Shown: one piece after another, positions 35,222 through 44,264 of the stretch
Position numbering within the stretch: the first letter of the stretch is position 1
How the letters are laid out: every line of letters begins with the position of its first letter
Assembly: GCF_900184935.1 (NCBI RefSeq)
Contig: NZ_FXYE01000001.1
Coordinates: 1,302,001 to 1,366,000 of the forward strand
DNA length: 64,000 bases
Reading direction: 5' to 3'
Source: Actibacterium lipolyticum
GTDB taxonomy: Bacteria; Pseudomonadota; Alphaproteobacteria; Rhodobacterales; Rhodobacteraceae
Position numbers and translations under genes: made by a program
The notes under the pieces: generated by a model
The model's input: only the letters and a program-made list of their open reading frames with translations
Database searches by the model: none
What the model was told of the DNA's origin: nothing

Positions 35222-36133
35222 GTGACCAAACTTCCAAGTTCGATTGACGATGTGCAAACCCTTTTGGAAGGACAGAATTATGTCTGTGGCCGCGCCCTGG
35301 CCACGGTTGTGTTTCTGGGCCTGAAACTGGGTCGCCCGCTTTTCTTGGAAGGTGAGGCAGGCGTCGGCAAGACAGAGATCGCGAAAGCCATCGCCGCCGC
35401 CTTGGGCCGCCGCCTGATCCGGCTGCAATGTTACGAAGGGCTTGATGCGTCTTCGGCTGTTTATGAATGGAACTTTGCGGCGCAGATGGTTGGCATTCGT
35501 TCTGCCGAAGCTGTCGAAGGGTCTGACCGTGACGCGCTGGTGGATGAGCTGTTTTCCGACAAATACCTGATCCGTCGACCGCTGCTAGAAGCGATGAGCC
35601 CACAACCCGGCGGCGCGCCTGTTCTGTTGATCGACGAACTTGACCGGACTGACGAACCGTTTGAGGCATTCCTGTTGGAGGCCCTGTCCGATTTTCAGGT
35701 CACAATCCCCGAACTTGGCACGGTGAAGGCCGAAGAGCCGCCGATCGTCATCCTAACATCCAACCGCACGCGTGAAGTGCACGACGCGCTGAAACGCCGC
35801 TGCCTTTATCACTGGGTTGATTTTCCGACTTTCGATCGTGAAATCGAAATCCTAGAGGCACGTGCCCCCGAAGCGGCAGAGGGGTTGAGCCGCGAGGTTG
35901 TGGCCTTTGTTCAGAAACTGCGTACCGAAGATTTGTTCAAAAAACCCGGCGTGGCCGAAACCATCGACTGGGCCAAATGCCTGTTGGCGCTGGACGTGAT
36001 CGACCTGTCGCCCGAGGTGATCGCCGACACGATCGGCGCGGTGCTGAAGTATCAGGATGACATCCAGAAAATCGAAGGCTCCGAAGCGAAGCGGCTTTTG
36101 GAAGAGGTGCGGGCAGAACTGGGGCCTGCCTGA
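35222..36133 (+). CDS. coxD: CoxD-like MoxR AAA+ ATPase
   Basis: The 303-residue AAA+ ATPase has Walker A GEAGVGKT (44-51), Walker B LLIDELDRTDEP (near 140) and sensor motif LTSNRTREVHDALKRRC. In Oligotropha, CoxD helps to insert the Cu-S part of the CO dehydrogenase cofactor. It starts with GTG, about 7 bases after AGGAAGG. It is the first gene of a coupled coxD-coxE-coxF-mocA operon, apart from the structural genes at 54-58 kb. Confidence 0.85.
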   Translation: MTKLPSSIDDVQTLLEGQNYVCGRALATVVFLGLKLGRPLFLEGEAGVGKTEIAKAIAAALGRRLIRLQCYEGLDASSAVYEWNFAAQMVGIRSAEAVEGSDRDALVDELFSDKYLIRRPLLEAMSPQPGGAPVLLIDELDRTDEPFEAFLLEALSDFQVTIPELGTVKAEEPPIVILTSNRTREVHDALKRRCLYHWVDFPTFDREIEILEARAPEAAEGLSREVVAFVQKLRTEDLFKKPGVAETIDWAKCLLALDVIDLSPEVIADTIGAVLKYQDDIQKIEGSEAKRLLEEVRAELGPA

Positions 36134-37386
36134 TGGTGGAACTCCCCGCGCTCGACATTCCCGAAGATGGGAAGCTGACGCATAACATCGTTCACTTCGC
36201 GCGGGCGCTGCGCAAGGCCGGGCTGCCGGTTGGGCCGGGCCGGGTGGTCGATGCCATCCGCGCGGTCGAAGTTGCGGGGTTTACCGAACGCACCGATTTT
36301 TACTGGATTCTGCACGCCTGTTTCGTGTCGCGCCCCGAACAGCGCACCGTGTTTTCGCAGGTCTTTCGCCTTTATTGGCGCGACCCGCGTTACATGGAAC
36401 ATATGATGAGCATGATGCTGCCCGCGATCCGGGGTGTGTCAGAGGAACGCACGGCCAAGCCCGCCGAAAAACGCGCGGCAGAGGCTTTGCTGGACGGCGT
36501 CGAACAAGACCCGCCCGAGATGCCCGAAAGCGAAGAAGAGAGCGAGATTGAGATCGACGCCTCGCGCACTATGTCGGGCACCGAACGGCTGAAGACCCTT
36601 GATTTCGAACAGATGAGCACGGATGAAATTGCCGAAGCCAAGCGAATGCTGGCGCGGCTGTCGCTGCCCGTGAAGCCGTTGCAATCGCGGCGCACCAAGG
36701 CCGATTTGCGCGGCCGTATCCCCGATTGGCGCCGCACCATGCGCGATGCGATGCGCAGCGGGGGCGACATTCAAGGCTTCGCCACCAAGCAAAAGCGCAA
36801 GCGTTGGCCGAACCTTGTGGTGCTGTGCGATATCTCAGGCTCCATGTCGCAATACAGCCGGATGGTGCTGCATTTCTTACATGCAGTGGCCAATGAAAAG
36901 GGGGCTGGTTGGGCCAAGGTTCACGCCTTCACTTTCGGCACCCGCCTGACGAACATCACCCGCCATCTTGCCACCCGCGATGTTGATGCCGCGCTAAGGG
37001 CCGCCGGGGCCGAAGCGCAAGATTGGGAGGGCGGTACCCGCATCGGCGCGGCGCTGCACGACTTTAACCGCGACTGGTCCCGCCGCGTTCTGGGTAGTGG
37101 TGCGGTGGTGCTGCTGATCACCGATGGCCTGGATCGGGACGACACTAACCTGTTGGAAAAAGAGGTAGAACGGCTTCATCTGTCCGCTCGTCGGCTTATC
37201 TGGATCAATCCGTTGTTACGTTGGGACGGGTTTGCGCCTAAAGCTTCTGGCATACGTGTGATGCTGCCCCATGTTGATACTTTCCGCGCGGGACATAACA
37301 TTACATCGTTGGAGGAACTGGCCCGTGCGATCTCGCGCCCTGATGACACCGGGGAAAAGGCCAGACTGATGGGGATGATCGAATGA
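36133..37386 (+). CDS. coxE: CoxE-like VWA protein
   Basis: The 417-residue protein pairs an N-terminal helical region with an acidic linker (EMPESEEESEIEID) and a C-terminal VWA domain whose metal site LCDISGSMSQ (D233) keeps the full DxSxS motif, unlike the copy at 5496-6680. CoxE acts with CoxD in maturation of the molybdenum hydroxylase active site. It shares one base with coxD (TGATG) and overlaps coxF by ATGA. Confidence 0.87.
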   Translation: MVELPALDIPEDGKLTHNIVHFARALRKAGLPVGPGRVVDAIRAVEVAGFTERTDFYWILHACFVSRPEQRTVFSQVFRLYWRDPRYMEHMMSMMLPAIRGVSEERTAKPAEKRAAEALLDGVEQDPPEMPESEEESEIEIDASRTMSGTERLKTLDFEQMSTDEIAEAKRMLARLSLPVKPLQSRRTKADLRGRIPDWRRTMRDAMRSGGDIQGFATKQKRKRWPNLVVLCDISGSMSQYSRMVLHFLHAVANEKGAGWAKVHAFTFGTRLTNITRHLATRDVDAALRAAGAEAQDWEGGTRIGAALHDFNRDWSRRVLGSGAVVLLITDGLDRDDTNLLEKEVERLHLSARRLIWINPLLRWDGFAPKASGIRVMLPHVDTFRAGHNITSLEELARAISRPDDTGEKARLMGMIE

Positions 37387-38375
37387 CGACTGCTTTGCAT
37401 GATCAAATTCCCGAAGCGGCTTTGGCGTTTCTGGATTCCGGTAAACCTGCGGCCATCGCAACGGTGGTTGAAACTTGGGGCTCTGCGCCGCGCCCGGTTG
37501 GCGCGCAACTGGCCATCAGCGCCGAGGGCGACATGGTTGGTTCGGTTTCGGGCGGGTGCGTCGAAGGGGCAGTCGTTGCCGAGGCGTTAGAGCTGTTGGA
37601 AAGCGGCGATTGCACGGTTTTGGAATTCGGCGTCGCGGATGAGGATGCCTTTGCCGTCGGGCTGGCCTGTGGCGGGCGGATCCGCGTGATGGTGGAACCC
37701 GTCGGCGTGGGCAAAGGCCCAACCGTCGATCTGTTGCGTGACCTTGTCGCCAAACGGGCCGCGCGCGTTCCTGTCGCCTATGTTGTGGATACAGAAACCT
37801 GGGAACGCGGGCTGGTTGGCCCCGACGCGGAAACCGTTGCGGATATCTTTCGGTCCGAAAAATCACTCATGGAGGGCGCGCGGTTTGTCGGCCTTCACAA
37901 CCCACCATTGCGGATGGTGATCGTGGGGGCGGTTCACATCGCACAGGCGTTGGTGCAAATCGCGACGCTGGCCGGGTATGACGTGACGGTGGTTGACCCG
38001 CGTGAAAGCTTTGGTTCGACCTCTCGGTTTCCGGACAATACCTTGGTTAACGATTGGCCGGACGAGGCGCTTTCGGCCCACGGGCTGGACGCGCGGACGG
38101 CTGTTGTCACTCTGACCCACGATCCCAAGCTGGATAACCCCGCCATCGAAACCGCGCTGAAGGCTGATGTGTTTTACCTTGGCTGTCTTGGATCGGTCAG
38201 AACCCATGCCAAACGTGTGGCCCATCTAACAGATGCGGGGTTCACCAAAGCCCAGATCGCGAAAATCCATGGTCCTGTTGGGCTTGATATCGGCGCGAAA
38301 TCCCCGGCCGAGATTGCAATCTCGATCATGGCAGAGGTCACACTGCGCCTACGTAAACCGGAAAGCCGCCCATGA
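37383..38375 (+). CDS. coxF: XdhC/CoxF-family molybdenum-cofactor delivery protein
   Basis: The 330-residue protein has the XdhC N-terminal domain (AIATVVETWGSAPRPVGAQLAI and the SGGCVEGAV motif near residue 59) and a C-terminal Rossmann-like domain (MVIVGAVHIAQAL near 180). XdhC proteins bind and sulfurate molybdenum cofactor before its insertion into xanthine-dehydrogenase-family enzymes. Overlaps of 4 bases with both neighbours show tight coupling. The most likely client in the window is CoxL at 55.2-57.5 kb. Confidence 0.87.
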   Translation: MTTALHDQIPEAALAFLDSGKPAAIATVVETWGSAPRPVGAQLAISAEGDMVGSVSGGCVEGAVVAEALELLESGDCTVLEFGVADEDAFAVGLACGGRIRVMVEPVGVGKGPTVDLLRDLVAKRAARVPVAYVVDTETWERGLVGPDAETVADIFRSEKSLMEGARFVGLHNPPLRMVIVGAVHIAQALVQIATLAGYDVTVVDPRESFGSTSRFPDNTLVNDWPDEALSAHGLDARTAVVTLTHDPKLDNPAIETALKADVFYLGCLGSVRTHAKRVAHLTDAGFTKAQIAKIHGPVGLDIGAKSPAEIAISIMAEVTLRLRKPESRP

Positions 38376-39973
38376 AGTTTGGCCCCGTCGCCATCGCCGA
38401 GGCTGCTGGCTGCGTGCTGGCCCATTCTTTGCATCTTGAAGGGCGCTCCCTGCGCAAAGGGCAAGTGCTGTCCGCCGAAGATGTCGTTGCGATTGCCGAG
38501 GCCGGGATAAACGACATTACCGTCGCGCGCATTGCCGAGGACGACCTTGATGAAAACACTGCGGCTTCGAAAATCGCCGATGCGTTGGTCGCCGATGGCC
38601 TGACGGCCACGTCACCTTTCACGGGGCGGGTTAACCTGACGGCTTCGCATGCGGGATTATTCCGCGTTGACGTCGCCGCCGTTCACGCTCTGAACCGTGT
38701 GGACGAGGCGATAACCCTTGCCACGCTGGCCGATAACAGCCGGGTGGACGAAGGCGCGTTGTTGGCCACGATTAAGGTCATCCCCTATGCGGTGCCCGAA
38801 CGCGCGGTCAGCGATGCGTTGGGCGCGATCACCTCTGTGGTTTTTCGATTGCTGCCAAACGCGGTCAAAACCGCCGATCTGGTGTTGACCGAGACGCCCG
38901 GCATGAAGCCGACGTTGAACCGAAAGGCGGAAACTGTCACCCGTGCGCGGCTGACTTCGCTTGGTGTTTCGCTGGACGCGGTGCATGTGGTTGCCCATGA
39001 CGAACGGTCGGTGGTGCGGGCGCTTAAGGCGAGCAAGTCGGACATTGTGCTTTTACTTGGCGCTTCGGCCACATCGGACCGGGCGGATGTTATGCCTGCG
39101 GCGTTGGTCGATGCGGGCGGGGCGCTTCACCGGTTCGGGATGCCTGTGGACCCAGGCAACCTGTTGTTCACCGGCGCACTTGTTGGCCGGCCCGTGGTCG
39201 GTTTACCCGGTTGTGCGCGATCGCCAGCGTTGAACGGGGCCGATTGGGTGCTGGAACGGCTGGTCGCGGGGCAAGCGGTTGATGACGAAGACATTGCACA
39301 GATGGGTGTAGGTGGCCTGCTGAAAGAGATCCCACAGCGCAAACAGCCACGCACGGCCCGCGCAACGCGCGTGAAAAAGGTCGAACTGATTATGCTTGCC
39401 GCTGGTTCCTCCAGCCGGATGCGGGGCGAGGATAAGTTGCTGCGCCATGTAGATGGCGTTCCACTGGTGCGCCGTTCTGCCGAAGTCGCGTTGGGCGCGA
39501 AGGTCAGCGCGGTCCATGTCGTGCTGCCTGAGGGAAACGCAGATCGGCTGGGCGCGTTGGACGGGCTGGCCGTCAACACGGTTCAGGCGACTGATTGGCA
39601 AGAAGGTATGGCCGCATCCCTTCGTGCCGGGATGAAAGCCATATCAGACGACGCCGCAGCCGTGATCGTCGCGCTGGCCGATATGCCCGAGGTGACAGCC
39701 GAACACATTAACCGCCTGATCGCCGCGTTTGACCCCGCCGAAGACCGTGAAATCTGCCGGTCTGAAACCGCAGACGGAACGCCGGGCCACCCGGTTCTCT
39801 TCTCGCGCCGGTTCTTTGAAAACCTGTCTGACCTAACGGGGGATCGCGGGGCGAAGGACATTCTGAAACAGTCTTCGGAATTGGTTACATCCGTGCCGAC
39901 GCCGGGGCAGGGCGCCGTGGTTGACCTTGATACACCCGAAGCATGGCGCGAATGGGAGCTGGCCAAAGGTTAG
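38372..39973 (+). CDS. molybdopterin-binding / cytidylyltransferase fusion (MocA-like)
   Basis: The 533-residue protein fuses an N-terminal MoeA/MogA-like molybdopterin-binding region (about 1-330; ends with VDPGNLLFTGALVGRPVVGLPG) to a C-terminal MobA/MocA nucleotidyltransferase (about 345-533; LIMLAAGSSSRMRGEDKLL, VALADMPEV and GTPGHPVLF). MocA adds CMP to molybdopterin, giving the cofactor form used by CO dehydrogenase-type enzymes. Combining metal insertion and cytidylation in one chain fits the operon's role. It overlaps coxF by ATGA. Confidence 0.85.
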   Translation: MKFGPVAIAEAAGCVLAHSLHLEGRSLRKGQVLSAEDVVAIAEAGINDITVARIAEDDLDENTAASKIADALVADGLTATSPFTGRVNLTASHAGLFRVDVAAVHALNRVDEAITLATLADNSRVDEGALLATIKVIPYAVPERAVSDALGAITSVVFRLLPNAVKTADLVLTETPGMKPTLNRKAETVTRARLTSLGVSLDAVHVVAHDERSVVRALKASKSDIVLLLGASATSDRADVMPAALVDAGGALHRFGMPVDPGNLLFTGALVGRPVVGLPGCARSPALNGADWVLERLVAGQAVDDEDIAQMGVGGLLKEIPQRKQPRTARATRVKKVELIMLAAGSSSRMRGEDKLLRHVDGVPLVRRSAEVALGAKVSAVHVVLPEGNADRLGALDGLAVNTVQATDWQEGMAASLRAGMKAISDDAAAVIVALADMPEVTAEHINRLIAAFDPAEDREICRSETADGTPGHPVLFSRRFFENLSDLTGDRGAKDILKQSSELVTSVPTPGQGAVVDLDTPEAWREWELAKG

Positions 39974-40003
39974 CGTGGTCAGTCTATTTCGCTTCTTCGG
40001 CCG

Positions 40004-42247
40004 CTAGACCGCGCCCACCTTGGAAAGATAGCTGCGCAGGCTGTTCGGATCGATCGGCTTGTGCATCAGGTGCAACCCCTTCGAGGTGCAGGCATCCACC
40101 ACCTCGTTCGACCGGTTGGCAGTGATGATACAGGCGGGAATGTTGCCAAAACGCTGGGTGATTTGTGTCACCACATTCGTGCCCAATTCGCCATGGTCCA
40201 GCTGATAATCCGCAAGGATCACATCCGGGGCGACGCCAATTTCCTCTAGCAGGGCCATTGCCTCTTGGCCGCTGGGGGAACTGATGACATCGACGGCCCA
40301 TTTTTCAAGGGAAATGGTTAGGGCGTTGCGAAGCTCCACATCGTTTTCGATCAGCAGAACGATCAGGTTGCGCAGGTCTTTCTGCTTTACGCGTGCGCTG
40401 CCCAGGTTGGATTTTACCGGCGTGAACTCTTTGGTGGCCAGCGGCAGTTCAACCAGAAACCCGGTGCCCTTGCCGACAGTCGAAACCAACCGCAACGGGT
40501 GGCTTAGCAGGGCACAGGCACGTTCGACGATGGCAAGGCCAAGGCCCATGCCTTCGGCGGCACTGGCGGTGGCGTTTAGGCGCTGGAATTCGCGAAAGAT
40601 CAGGTCTTGTTGTTCTTCGGGGATGCCGGGGCCGGTGTCCCATACCTCTAGCCTGACAGAGTTCTCGCGCCAGCGGGCCCCCACGACGACCTTACCGCTT
40701 TCGGTATAGCGGATGGCGTTTGTGATCAGGTTTTGAAGGATACGTCGCAGGTAGGTCGCGTCGCTCGACACGACGGCCTTGGTTGGAACAATCCGCAAAT
40801 CCAGCCCCTTTTGGCGGGCGACGGGCGCCAACTCATCGCGTAGCTGTTGCAGCACGATGTTCACCGGCACAGGCGTAATGTGAACAGAGGCTTGCCCCGA
40901 GTCCAACTTCGAGATGTCCAGCAATGCTTCGAGGATATTTTCAACACTCAGCAGGGCGCGGTTGGCTTTGTCCAAAATGGTTTTCGTCTGGGCGTTGTTC
41001 TCGTCCGCCTCGACCGACGAAACGTAAAGCTTCGCCGCGGACAAGGGTTGCAGCAGGTCGTGGCTGGCAGCAGCAACAAAGCGCGATTTTGAATCGTTTG
41101 CGCGCTCTGCCTCGGACAGGGCGTCTTCCAGTTCCAGCGTGCGTTCCATGACGCGCTGTTCCAAGGTTTCGTTCGCATGATAAATTGCGCGGACGGCGGC
41201 GCGTTCTGCGGACACGTCGGTAAAGCTGATCACAAAGCCTTTGTCAGGCATTTCTTCGGCAAAGACGGCCAGAGTTTTCGACGGGCCTTGCATCATCTCA
41301 AACGACAACGGGGGGCGCGCGTGTTGGCTGGCGACCCAGTCTTCGATTTTTTGTGGGGTCACTTCTGGGGTGAACGTGATCTCGTCCCGGAAACGTTCGA
41401 ACAGGGCGTTAAAGCCAATCCCGATGCGAAACCGCCCAATCGGGATAGATAGCATCGCGCCGACACGTTGGTTCCAACCGACAAGCCGCGCGCGGCTGTC
41501 GAAAATACACACGCCTTGGTTCAGATGTTCCAGCGTCGCGCGGATCAGGCGGGCCTGATCATCCAGCATCCGTTCGCGTTCTTGCCGTTCAAGCCGCATG
41601 ATGTCGGTGACATCCGTTTGCAGGATCACGGTACCGCCGTCAGGGGTGCGGTGTTCGCTGACCTGCACCCAGCGGTTCCATGTCATACGGACGTTAAAGA
41701 TAACGTGGTCGTCTTTGTGCCGCTCCATCCTGCGTTGCGCCCAATGGTCTGGCGTTTCGGCGTCGGGAAGGGACAGGAACCGGCTTTGGCTGACTTGGTT
41801 GACGTATTGGGTGAACGGCAGGCCCGGCTTTAGGCTGGATCGAATGTCGGGCATGTGCATGCCGAAACGGCTGTTACACATCACCAGCTGATCGTCGGTG
41901 TTGAACAAGGCGAAGCCTTCTTGAACCGTTTCAATCGCGTTGGCGAGGTTGGATCGCGCGGCTTCGGTTTCTGCGTTGGCTTCGGCCAGTTTCGCATTGG
42001 ATTCATTTAACAAATCCAAAGCGCGCTCAAGGTCGCGGGTGCGGGCGCGGACCTCTTCCTCCAACAATGCGGCGCGCTGGAACTGCGCATATGCTGCGCC
42101 CGAGGCATCGGTGGATTGTTCGACCCGGCGCATCAACGCTTCGCTGATTTTCAGAAGCTTTTCGTTTTGCCGTTCAAGAGGGTCGTTCGGGTTGATCAGT
42201 GATTGGGCCACGTCACGCGCTTTCTTCTGGCGGGTAAATCGCCACAC
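40004..42247 (-). CDS. soluble PAS hybrid histidine kinase
   Basis: The 747-residue protein has no membrane helix. It has an N-terminal coiled coil (about 25-110), two PAS domains (about 100-220 and 235-350), a HisKA domain with phospho-accepting H396 (ASHDLLQPLS), an HATPase with DTGPGIP and GLGLAIVERA, and a C-terminal receiver with D680 (ILADYQLD). It resembles orphan cytosolic kinases such as ErcS' of Pseudomonas, near the ethanol-oxidation genes. A GTG start lies inside the FIST gene (35-base overlap), so sensing is probably shared with it. The output is likely the LuxR-type regulator at 43.4-44.1 kb. Confidence 0.83.
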   Translation of the reverse strand: MWRFTRQKKARDVAQSLINPNDPLERQNEKLLKISEALMRRVEQSTDASGAAYAQFQRAALLEEEVRARTRDLERALDLLNESNAKLAEANAETEAARSNLANAIETVQEGFALFNTDDQLVMCNSRFGMHMPDIRSSLKPGLPFTQYVNQVSQSRFLSLPDAETPDHWAQRRMERHKDDHVIFNVRMTWNRWVQVSEHRTPDGGTVILQTDVTDIMRLERQERERMLDDQARLIRATLEHLNQGVCIFDSRARLVGWNQRVGAMLSIPIGRFRIGIGFNALFERFRDEITFTPEVTPQKIEDWVASQHARPPLSFEMMQGPSKTLAVFAEEMPDKGFVISFTDVSAERAAVRAIYHANETLEQRVMERTLELEDALSEAERANDSKSRFVAAASHDLLQPLSAAKLYVSSVEADENNAQTKTILDKANRALLSVENILEALLDISKLDSGQASVHITPVPVNIVLQQLRDELAPVARQKGLDLRIVPTKAVVSSDATYLRRILQNLITNAIRYTESGKVVVGARWRENSVRLEVWDTGPGIPEEQQDLIFREFQRLNATASAAEGMGLGLAIVERACALLSHPLRLVSTVGKGTGFLVELPLATKEFTPVKSNLGSARVKQKDLRNLIVLLIENDVELRNALTISLEKWAVDVISSPSGQEAMALLEEIGVAPDVILADYQLDHGELGTNVVTQITQRFGNIPACIITANRSNEVVDACTSKGLHLMHKPIDPNSLRSYLSKVGAV

Positions 42248-43385
42248 CTGTCAAAGTTTGGTTCACATGCATCGAATTCAACTGCTCGCCATAGGTCGAA
42301 AAGCCGACGACTCTGTTTTTTGACAGTATGTCAGATATGGCACCCGTCATCTGTTTTTGCTGCGCTTCAGTGCGCCGCAGCAAGCAATCGCATGCCAAAA
42401 TGGCATCCGGTGTTGCGTCTGCTGAAAGCGCGGCCATTTCACGCTTTAGATGGCTGACCATGTTCTGGGGTTCGGCAAGCGTCAGGACCAAACCTTCGTC
42501 GATGGCGGAAAAAAAGATCAAGTCGCCGTTATCCGCCACCCGCTGAATAGAGCGGACGTGATGCTGCCCTCCGATACGGACCACGACAGGGTGGGCGGCA
42601 AAGGTAAAGGTGGTCAGCTGTTCGGGGTCTTTGCCCAAAATGCGCGCGTATTCCCGAGCCGCGGGTTCTGCGTTGATTTCATGCACAGTGCGGGTTTCAG
42701 GATCGGCCCCGGTGACAACCATGCGCTGTTCGGTCGGGATCAGGTGGTCGGTACGGAACACCTTAACCGGGCAGTTGGTGCGTACCTGAGTGAGCACCGC
42801 AGCGTTGGAATATGCGATGCCTTCGTGCAGGACGAATGTCTTGCCAAAACTATCGCCATCACCGGCAGAGCCGCCAAACAGGGGCACGGGGCCAAGGCCA
42901 ACGGCCAATTCTGATGTCAGCTTGTCCTCTTTCGTGGACAGGCCGTCGATCACCATGAAGTTAAACTCGTTCTCCCAATCGGGCTTTTCACGGATCAGAT
43001 CGTTGCGCGCACAGATCATTCGGTCGATCAGAGCCTGACTGTCGAAGTTGCTGACATCTTCGACAAGCATCGTGCGGGCGCGAAAATGGGTGCGGGGCAG
43101 GCCGACCGCTACGATTTCGCCGTCGGAATAGCCGTGCCGCGATATTTCCCCGGCAGTGGTGCAGCCGATGACCTTTGCATTCCCAAAAAGCGTTTTGGCC
43201 CTTTGGATGGTTTCCGTGATCTGCGCTTGAGGGGAGACAAACAGAATGACCACCTCAAGCGGTTCATCGCCAAGGCCCTCGGCAAGCTGCGCCAAAGGGT
43301 CTGGTGCGTCGTGTGGTGCATAGGCTGTGCGCACAATGCCCGCCGCACCAAATGGTGTGGCCGGCTGCGCGATGGACTGGTCCAT
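42213..43385 (-). CDS. FIST-domain sensory protein
   Basis: The 390-residue cytosolic protein fits the FIST_N plus FIST_C family: the N-terminal part has VILFVSPQAQITET and GCTTAGEISRHGY, and the C-terminal part has ACDCLLRR and NRVVGFSTYGEQLNSMH. FIST domains are predicted small-ligand sensors that feed signalling proteins. It overlaps the hybrid kinase gene and lies 42 bp after the response regulator, which makes a three-gene signalling unit. Confidence 0.85.
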   Translation of the reverse strand: MDQSIAQPATPFGAAGIVRTAYAPHDAPDPLAQLAEGLGDEPLEVVILFVSPQAQITETIQRAKTLFGNAKVIGCTTAGEISRHGYSDGEIVAVGLPRTHFRARTMLVEDVSNFDSQALIDRMICARNDLIREKPDWENEFNFMVIDGLSTKEDKLTSELAVGLGPVPLFGGSAGDGDSFGKTFVLHEGIAYSNAAVLTQVRTNCPVKVFRTDHLIPTEQRMVVTGADPETRTVHEINAEPAAREYARILGKDPEQLTTFTFAAHPVVVRIGGQHHVRSIQRVADNGDLIFFSAIDEGLVLTLAEPQNMVSHLKREMAALSADATPDAILACDCLLRRTEAQQKQMTGAISDILSKNRVVGFSTYGEQLNSMHVNQTLTGVAIYPPEESA

Positions 43386-43427
43386 CGCAGTTCCTCCCGT
43401 TGTCTTCCGGAAACGAACTCTGGCGCT

Positions 43428-44123
43428 TTACTGCGTGTCTTGCAAGACGCTTGAAAAGCTCGCTTCCTTGGCGATCAGTACCGCTTGCGTGCGGCTTTGA
43501 ACGCCCAGTTTTCGCATGATCGCAGTCACATGTGCTTTGACTGTGGTTTCCGCGATCGTCAGGTCATAGGCGATTTGTTTGTTCAGCTTACCTTCGCAGA
43601 TCAACTGAAGGATGCGCGCCTGTTGGCGGGTCAGGGTGGCAAGCCGGGTCAGCGCAACGTCATGGTTCATGGCCTTGTCGCTGCTTTCATCAAGCGCGAC
43701 AAAACCGTTGGGCGTGAACACGTCCCCTGCGCGCAGGGCCTCAAACGCGGCGCGGAAGACTTCGCGCTGACTGTGCTTGGGAATAAAGCCAGCGGCGCCT
43801 GCGCGAATGGTACTGCTGATCACCCGGTCATCCGCCATCGACGAGACGACGATAACGGGCACCTGCGCGGCAGTTTTCAGCCGGACAAGGCCATCAAGCC
43901 CGTCGACATCGGGCAGGTTCAGGTCCAGCACAACCATATCGGGGCTACCATGTTCGGCGACATGGTTCAGCGCCTGTTCTAGGCTGGCGGCGGTTTGAAT
44001 TTCACGGATATCGGCGACGGCCTGCAGGGTCATGGACAGCGCATCGCAAAAGAGCGGATGATCATCCACGATAAGAGCGGATGTGAACTCTTTATCTTGT
44101 GAACCTGTCGAGGGGTCGTTCAT
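43428..44123 (-). CDS. LuxR/NarL-family response regulator
   Basis: The 231-residue protein has a receiver domain with D20-D21 and phospho-acceptor D67 (VVLDLNLPDVDG), and a C-terminal LuxR-type helix-turn-helix (LTRQQARILQLICEGKLNKQIAYDL). GGAG lies 5 bases before ATG 44123; a longer frame from 44159 has no such site. By position it matches AgmR/ErbR-type activators of quinoprotein alcohol dehydrogenase genes. It is the best candidate to bind the CTAC(T/G)ACC elements found across the island, one of which lies 78 bp upstream of its own start. Confidence 0.87.
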   Translation of the reverse strand: MNDPSTGSQDKEFTSALIVDDHPLFCDALSMTLQAVADIREIQTAASLEQALNHVAEHGSPDMVVLDLNLPDVDGLDGLVRLKTAAQVPVIVVSSMADDRVISSTIRAGAAGFIPKHSQREVFRAAFEALRAGDVFTPNGFVALDESSDKAMNHDVALTRLATLTRQQARILQLICEGKLNKQIAYDLTIAETTVKAHVTAIMRKLGVQSRTQAVLIAKEASFSSVLQDTQ

Positions 44124-44200
44124 TTCTACTCCAAAAATGGGAATTACCGATACAGTCATCTAGCGTAGCAGTGGACCCAACTTAAGAACACTTGCCCTTT

Positions 44201-44209
44201 GGTAGTAGA
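44201..44209 (-). promoter_or_regulatory. CTAC(T/G)ACC element upstream of the response regulator
   Basis: On the minus strand the site reads TCTACTACCAAAGGGCAA, matching the element before the PQQ dehydrogenase gene at 14 of 17 positions. A weak -10 (TACGCT, 44167-44162) begins 33 bases downstream. It suggests autoregulation or co-regulation. Confidence 0.5.
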
Positions 44210-44211
44210 CG

Positions 44212-44240
44212 CAAAACGCGCGCCCGGTAAGGGGCGCGCG
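44212..44240 (-). terminator. rho-independent terminator after the PQQ dehydrogenase gene
   Basis: A 9-bp GC stem (44217-44225 with 44232-44240, loop of 6) is followed on the minus strand by GTTTTGC, 25 bp after the dehydrogenase stop. It should limit read-through into the response regulator gene. Confidence 0.75.
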
Positions 44241-44264
44241 CAATTTTAGCAACGTTCGTTCGTC

